Positions 6,358 through 8,689 of a stretch of DNA of 8,689 nucleotides are shown here, one piece after another. Positions within the stretch are counted from its first letter, which is position 1; every line of letters starts with the position of its first letter. The DNA is from Candidatus Pelagibacter sp. (GTDB taxonomy: Bacteria > Pseudomonadota > Alphaproteobacteria > Pelagibacterales > Pelagibacteraceae): positions 1 through 8,689 of the forward strand of contig JAOIXS010000028.1 of assembly GCA_028225715.1 (NCBI GenBank), written 5' to 3'. The notes beneath the pieces were generated by a model. The model saw only the letters and a list, made by a program, of their open reading frames with translations, searched no databases and was not told the origin of the DNA. Made by a program: the position numbers and the translations under genes.

Positions 6358-7691
6358 ATTACTTTTTCATTATCTAGCCAGCCAACATTAAAGTCTGACT
6401 CAATAAATTTTTTATGATTTAGTAGAATTTTATGAAGAGGTATTGTTGTTGTTATTCCTTCAATAACAAACTCATCTAAAGATCTATTCATTCTTTGTAT
6501 AGCTTCAGTTCTATTTCTTCCATGGGTAATTACCTTACAAACCATACTGTCATAATAAGGCGTAACTTTATAGCCTTGAAAAATTGCACCATCTACTCTT
6601 GTTCTAAAACCAGATGGTTGATGACACATACCTATAGTCCCAGGAGAAGGTTGGAAGTTTTTGCTTGCATCCTCTGCATTAATTCTACATTCTATTGCAT
6701 GTCCCCTAGGATTAATGTCACTTTGTTTTAAAGCTGTTTCACCAGTAAAGGCTATCCAAATTTGTTCTTTAATTATATCAATTCCAGTAACCATTTCTGT
6801 CACTGGATGTTCAACTTGAACCCGAGTATTCATTTCTAAAAAATAAAATTTTCCATCTTCATAAATAAATTCAACAGTACCAGCACCTTCATAACCAATT
6901 TTACTGACCATATTTACAGTTCTTTCAAAAAGATCTTTTCTGATTTGATCTGTTAAAACTGGACTAGGTGTTTCCTCTATTAATTTTTGATGTCTTCTTT
7001 GAACTGAACAATCTCTTTCATGAAGGTGAACAGTTCTATTTTTCCCAGATAATACCTGAACTTCAATATGTCTGGGGTTTTGGAAAAATTTCTCAATATA
7101 AATTTCATCATTACCAAAATATTTTTGTGCTTCAGACTTTGCTGTTGAGAATAATGTTTCAAATTCTTCTTCTTTATGAACAATTTTCATTCCCTTGCCA
7201 CCACCACCAGCAGATGCTTTAATCAGAACTGGAAAGCCTATTTTTTTACAAAGTTCTTTAGCTGCTTTTATATCTGTTATTCCACCCTCAGACCCTTCAA
7301 TAACAGGTAGACCATGTTCTTTAGCAATTTTCTTTGCTTGAATCTTATCTCCCATCATTTCTATGAGTTTTGAAGAAGCACCAATAAATTTAATATTGTT
7401 TTCCTCTAGTACTCTAGCAAAATTTGCATTTTCAGATAAAAAACCGTATCCAGGGTGAACTGCTTCTGCTTTAGTAAGTTCTATAGCAGACATTAATGCT
7501 GGGATATTTAAATAACTATTTGCAGGTTGGTGTGAGCCAATGCAAACACTTTCATCGGCTAGTCTTACATGCATACTATCTCTATCAACATCTGAGTGAA
7601 CAGCAACAGTTGCTATACCCCATTCTTTGCATGCTCTTATAACTCTAACTGCAATTTCCCCTCGGTTTGCAATTAGAATTTTTTTAAACAT
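6354..7691 (-). CDS. accC: biotin carboxylase subunit of acetyl-CoA carboxylase
   Basis: AccC uses ATP and bicarbonate to carboxylate biotin on AccB, the first half-reaction of fatty acid synthesis. The 445 aa match the roughly 450-aa family. Visible landmarks: IANRGEIAVRVIRA (7-20), HPGYGFLSEN (79-88), Lys116, Lys158 in LIKAS, the ATP-grasp glycine loop AGGGGKGM (161-168), HERDCSVQRRHQK (224-236) with Cys229, Glu274 and Glu286 as metal ligands, MNTRVQVEHPVTE (287-299), and RINAED (336-341) with its bicarbonate/biotin-site arginine. The start shares one base with the accB stop (TAATG), so the two subunits are translationally coupled. The stop overlaps the stop of the DUF2155 gene, leaving no room for a separate terminator. 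accA and accD are elsewhere. Confidence 0.98.
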   Translation of the reverse strand: MFKKILIANRGEIAVRVIRACKEWGIATVAVHSDVDRDSMHVRLADESVCIGSHQPANSYLNIPALMSAIELTKAEAVHPGYGFLSENANFARVLEENNIKFIGASSKLIEMMGDKIQAKKIAKEHGLPVIEGSEGGITDIKAAKELCKKIGFPVLIKASAGGGGKGMKIVHKEEEFETLFSTAKSEAQKYFGNDEIYIEKFFQNPRHIEVQVLSGKNRTVHLHERDCSVQRRHQKLIEETPSPVLTDQIRKDLFERTVNMVSKIGYEGAGTVEFIYEDGKFYFLEMNTRVQVEHPVTEMVTGIDIIKEQIWIAFTGETALKQSDINPRGHAIECRINAEDASKNFQPSPGTIGMCHQPSGFRTRVDGAIFQGYKVTPYYDSMVCKVITHGRNRTEAIQRMNRSLDEFVIEGITTTIPLHKILLNHKKFIESDFNVGWLDNEKVI

Positions 7692-8116
7692 TACTCTACG
7701 ATGATAATAGTTTGGCCGTATTCAACAGGTTGGCCATCTTCTACACAGATTTCTTTTATAATTCCATCTACTGTTGACGGAACATGATTCATAGTCTTCA
7801 TAGCCTCAACTATCATAACTGTTTCACCTTTTTTAATTTTTTTACCAACTTCTGCAAATTTTTTAGCTCCAGGTTCTGCTGCAAGATAAGCAGTGCCAAT
7901 AATAGGAGACTTAACTTCAGTCCCAGATATAACGGCAGACTTAACTGTACCAGTGGCCGGTGTTGAGGCAGCAACACTTACAGCTTGATTGGAACTAGTT
8001 GGGTTTGATTTTGATACTTTGATTTTGGTATCCTTATCTGTGTATTCAATTTCAGTTAAATTGAACTCATTTAAGTAATCAGTTAATTCTTTGATAGTAT
8101 TTTTATCTATTTTCAT
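7691..8116 (-). CDS. accB: biotin carboxyl carrier protein of acetyl-CoA carboxylase
   Basis: AccB carries the covalently bound biotin that shuttles CO2 between AccC and the AccAD carboxyltransferase. It has 141 aa. An N-terminal helical segment (1-35, KNTIKELTDYLNEFNLTEIEY) leads into a flexible Ala/Ser/Thr/Val linker (36-66). The biotinyl domain then starts at VKSPIIGTAY (68-77). Lys107 in VEAMKTMNHV (103-112) is the biotinylation site; Thr after the Lys, where E. coli has Met, is common in Alphaproteobacteria. The domain ends normally with GQPVEYGQTIIIVE. The gene overlaps aroQ upstream as ATGA (8113-8116) and accC downstream by one base, so the operon order is aroQ-accB-accC. The linker is rich in Ala despite the AT bias, as in homologues. 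Confidence 0.97.
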   Translation of the reverse strand: MKIDKNTIKELTDYLNEFNLTEIEYTDKDTKIKVSKSNPTSSNQAVSVAASTPATGTVKSAVISGTEVKSPIIGTAYLAAEPGAKKFAEVGKKIKKGETVMIVEAMKTMNHVPSTVDGIIKEICVEDGQPVEYGQTIIIVE

Positions 8117-8568
8117 TTCTGTAACATGTTTTGCATTGCAATTATGGCTAAAATATAACCATTATCACCTAAACCAAAAATTCCACCAGTAGCAATATCG
8201 CTGATCAAAGATTTGTGCCTAAATTCTTCTCTTTTATATATATTTGATATGTGAAGTTCAATAATTGGTTTTTTATAAATATCTAAAGCGTCCCTGATAG
8301 CTACAGACGTATGTGTAAATCCTGCAGCATTAATTATTATGCCATCAAACTTACTTTTAGCTTCTTGTATGATTGTAACTATTTCACCTTCTATGTTTGA
8401 CTGAGAAAACTCTAAATTAATATTTAAATCTTTAGATTTACTTAAACAGTTTTCTTTTAGCTTATCAAAAGTTATGGATCCATATTGTGATTGTTCTCTT
8501 TCACCTAATAGATTAAGATTAGGTCCATTAATAATTATAATATTATTATTCATCAGATTCTTATACAT
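8113..8568 (-). CDS. aroQ: 3-dehydroquinate dehydratase, type II
   Basis: AroQ dehydrates 3-dehydroquinate to 3-dehydroshikimate in aromatic amino acid synthesis. Key residues are present: NGPNLNLLGERE (14-25) with the lid Arg24, catalytic Tyr29 in QYGS, Asn80 and His86 in INAAGFTHTSVAIRDAL, His106 in ELHISN, and Arg117 in EEFRHKS. Length (151 aa) fits the small dodecameric class. The start is uncertain. The ATG at 8568 leaves only one base before the divergent thiS start. An in-frame ATG at 8553 gives 146 aa, begins nearer the conserved NIIIINGPN segment, and has a weak AAGAA upstream; I consider it at least as likely. It is the first gene of the aroQ-accB-accC unit, so its start sets where the operon promoter must lie, probably overlapping thiS. 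Confidence 0.95.
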   Translation of the reverse strand: MYKNLMNNNIIIINGPNLNLLGEREQSQYGSITFDKLKENCLSKSKDLNINLEFSQSNIEGEIVTIIQEAKSKFDGIIINAAGFTHTSVAIRDALDIYKKPIIELHISNIYKREEFRHKSLISDIATGGIFGLGDNGYILAIIAMQNMLQK

Positions 8569-8569
8569 T

Positions 8570-8689
8570 ATGAAAAAAATAAAAAAAATAAAAATTAAGA
8601 TAAATGGTAAATTTTCAACAATAAATGAAAATTTAAGCCTATCAACTTTTTTAAAAGAACTAAAAATTCCTATTAAAAAAGTAGCAATT
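8570..8689 (+). CDS. thiS: sulfur carrier protein ThiS (N-terminal part, cut by window edge)
   Basis: The first 40 codons of a small beta-grasp protein. ThiS carries sulfur as a C-terminal thiocarboxylate and delivers it to ThiG for the thiazole ring of thiamine. The visible part follows the ThiS pattern: a basic first strand (KIKIKINGKFSTI), a turn, then LSLSTFLKELKIPIKKVAI, matching the helix and the start of the next strand seen in homologues (L..LL..L.I....VAV). The decisive C-terminal Gly-Gly is outside the window, so another ubiquitin-like carrier such as MoaD is not formally excluded, but the ING pattern and lack of MoaD features favour ThiS. It starts 1-16 bp from aroQ on the other strand. 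The first codons are nearly all Lys/Ile, with A runs of seven and eight. Confidence 0.75.
   Translation, partial: MKKIKKIKIKINGKFSTINENLSLSTFLKELKIPIKKVAI

Noticed and set aside
6495..7222. Open frames antisense to or out of frame with accC
   Set aside because: accC is complete with all its motifs here; these frames are reverse or shifted readings without recognisable domains.

Overview
The window looks like a piece of a very AT-rich, tightly packed alphaproteobacterial chromosome. A SAR11 / 'Candidatus Pelagibacter'-like marine bacterium is the best fit. NDUFA12 and DUF2155 side by side, a DUF2066 gene between purM and hda, and a biotin carrier with the MKTMN biotinyl motif all point to Alphaproteobacteria. 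Strong A/T bias, Lys/Asn/Ile-rich proteins and almost no spacers (most neighbours overlap or sit 0-16 bp apart) point to a streamlined genome. The lineage is inferred; no 16S or other marker is present. I see no tRNA, rRNA, CRISPR array, insertion sequence, prophage or defence gene.

Left block (1-4700). purN (cut by the window edge) and purM run leftward with a 23-bp overlap and make two purine biosynthesis enzymes. Eleven bases from the purM start, a rightward unit begins: an exported DUF2066 protein, then hda (DnaA-inactivating AAA+ protein) overlapping it by ATGA, then aspS starting at GTG directly after the hda stop codon. This links purine synthesis, control of replication initiation and tRNA charging in one compact stretch. 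The AspRS carries a histidine at a position associated with non-discriminating enzymes.

Middle block (4701-6357). A leftward gene converges on aspS with a 2-bp gap. It encodes a stand-alone relative of the C-terminal part of class II (B12-dependent) ribonucleotide reductase, with no catalytic core. It is divergent from a rightward pair, the NDUFA12-like complex I accessory protein and an exported DUF2155 protein. The 115 bp between them (5525-5639) is the only real intergenic region and contains an 8-bp dyad.

Right block (6354-8689). A leftward operon aroQ-accB-accC (shikimate pathway, then the biotin carrier and biotin carboxylase of acetyl-CoA carboxylase) has stop/start overlaps at both junctions. 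accC ends tail-to-tail with the DUF2155 gene with overlapping stop codons. thiS (sulfur carrier for the thiamine thiazole ring) starts divergently from aroQ and runs off the right edge.

Nearly everything is a recognisable housekeeping gene. The items most worth a second look are the orphan ribonucleotide-reductase-like protein, the 12- and 13-base A-tracts inside purM and hda, the likely non-discriminating AspRS, the inverted repeat at the aspS convergence, and the rearranged accC / DUF2155 / NDUFA12 order.
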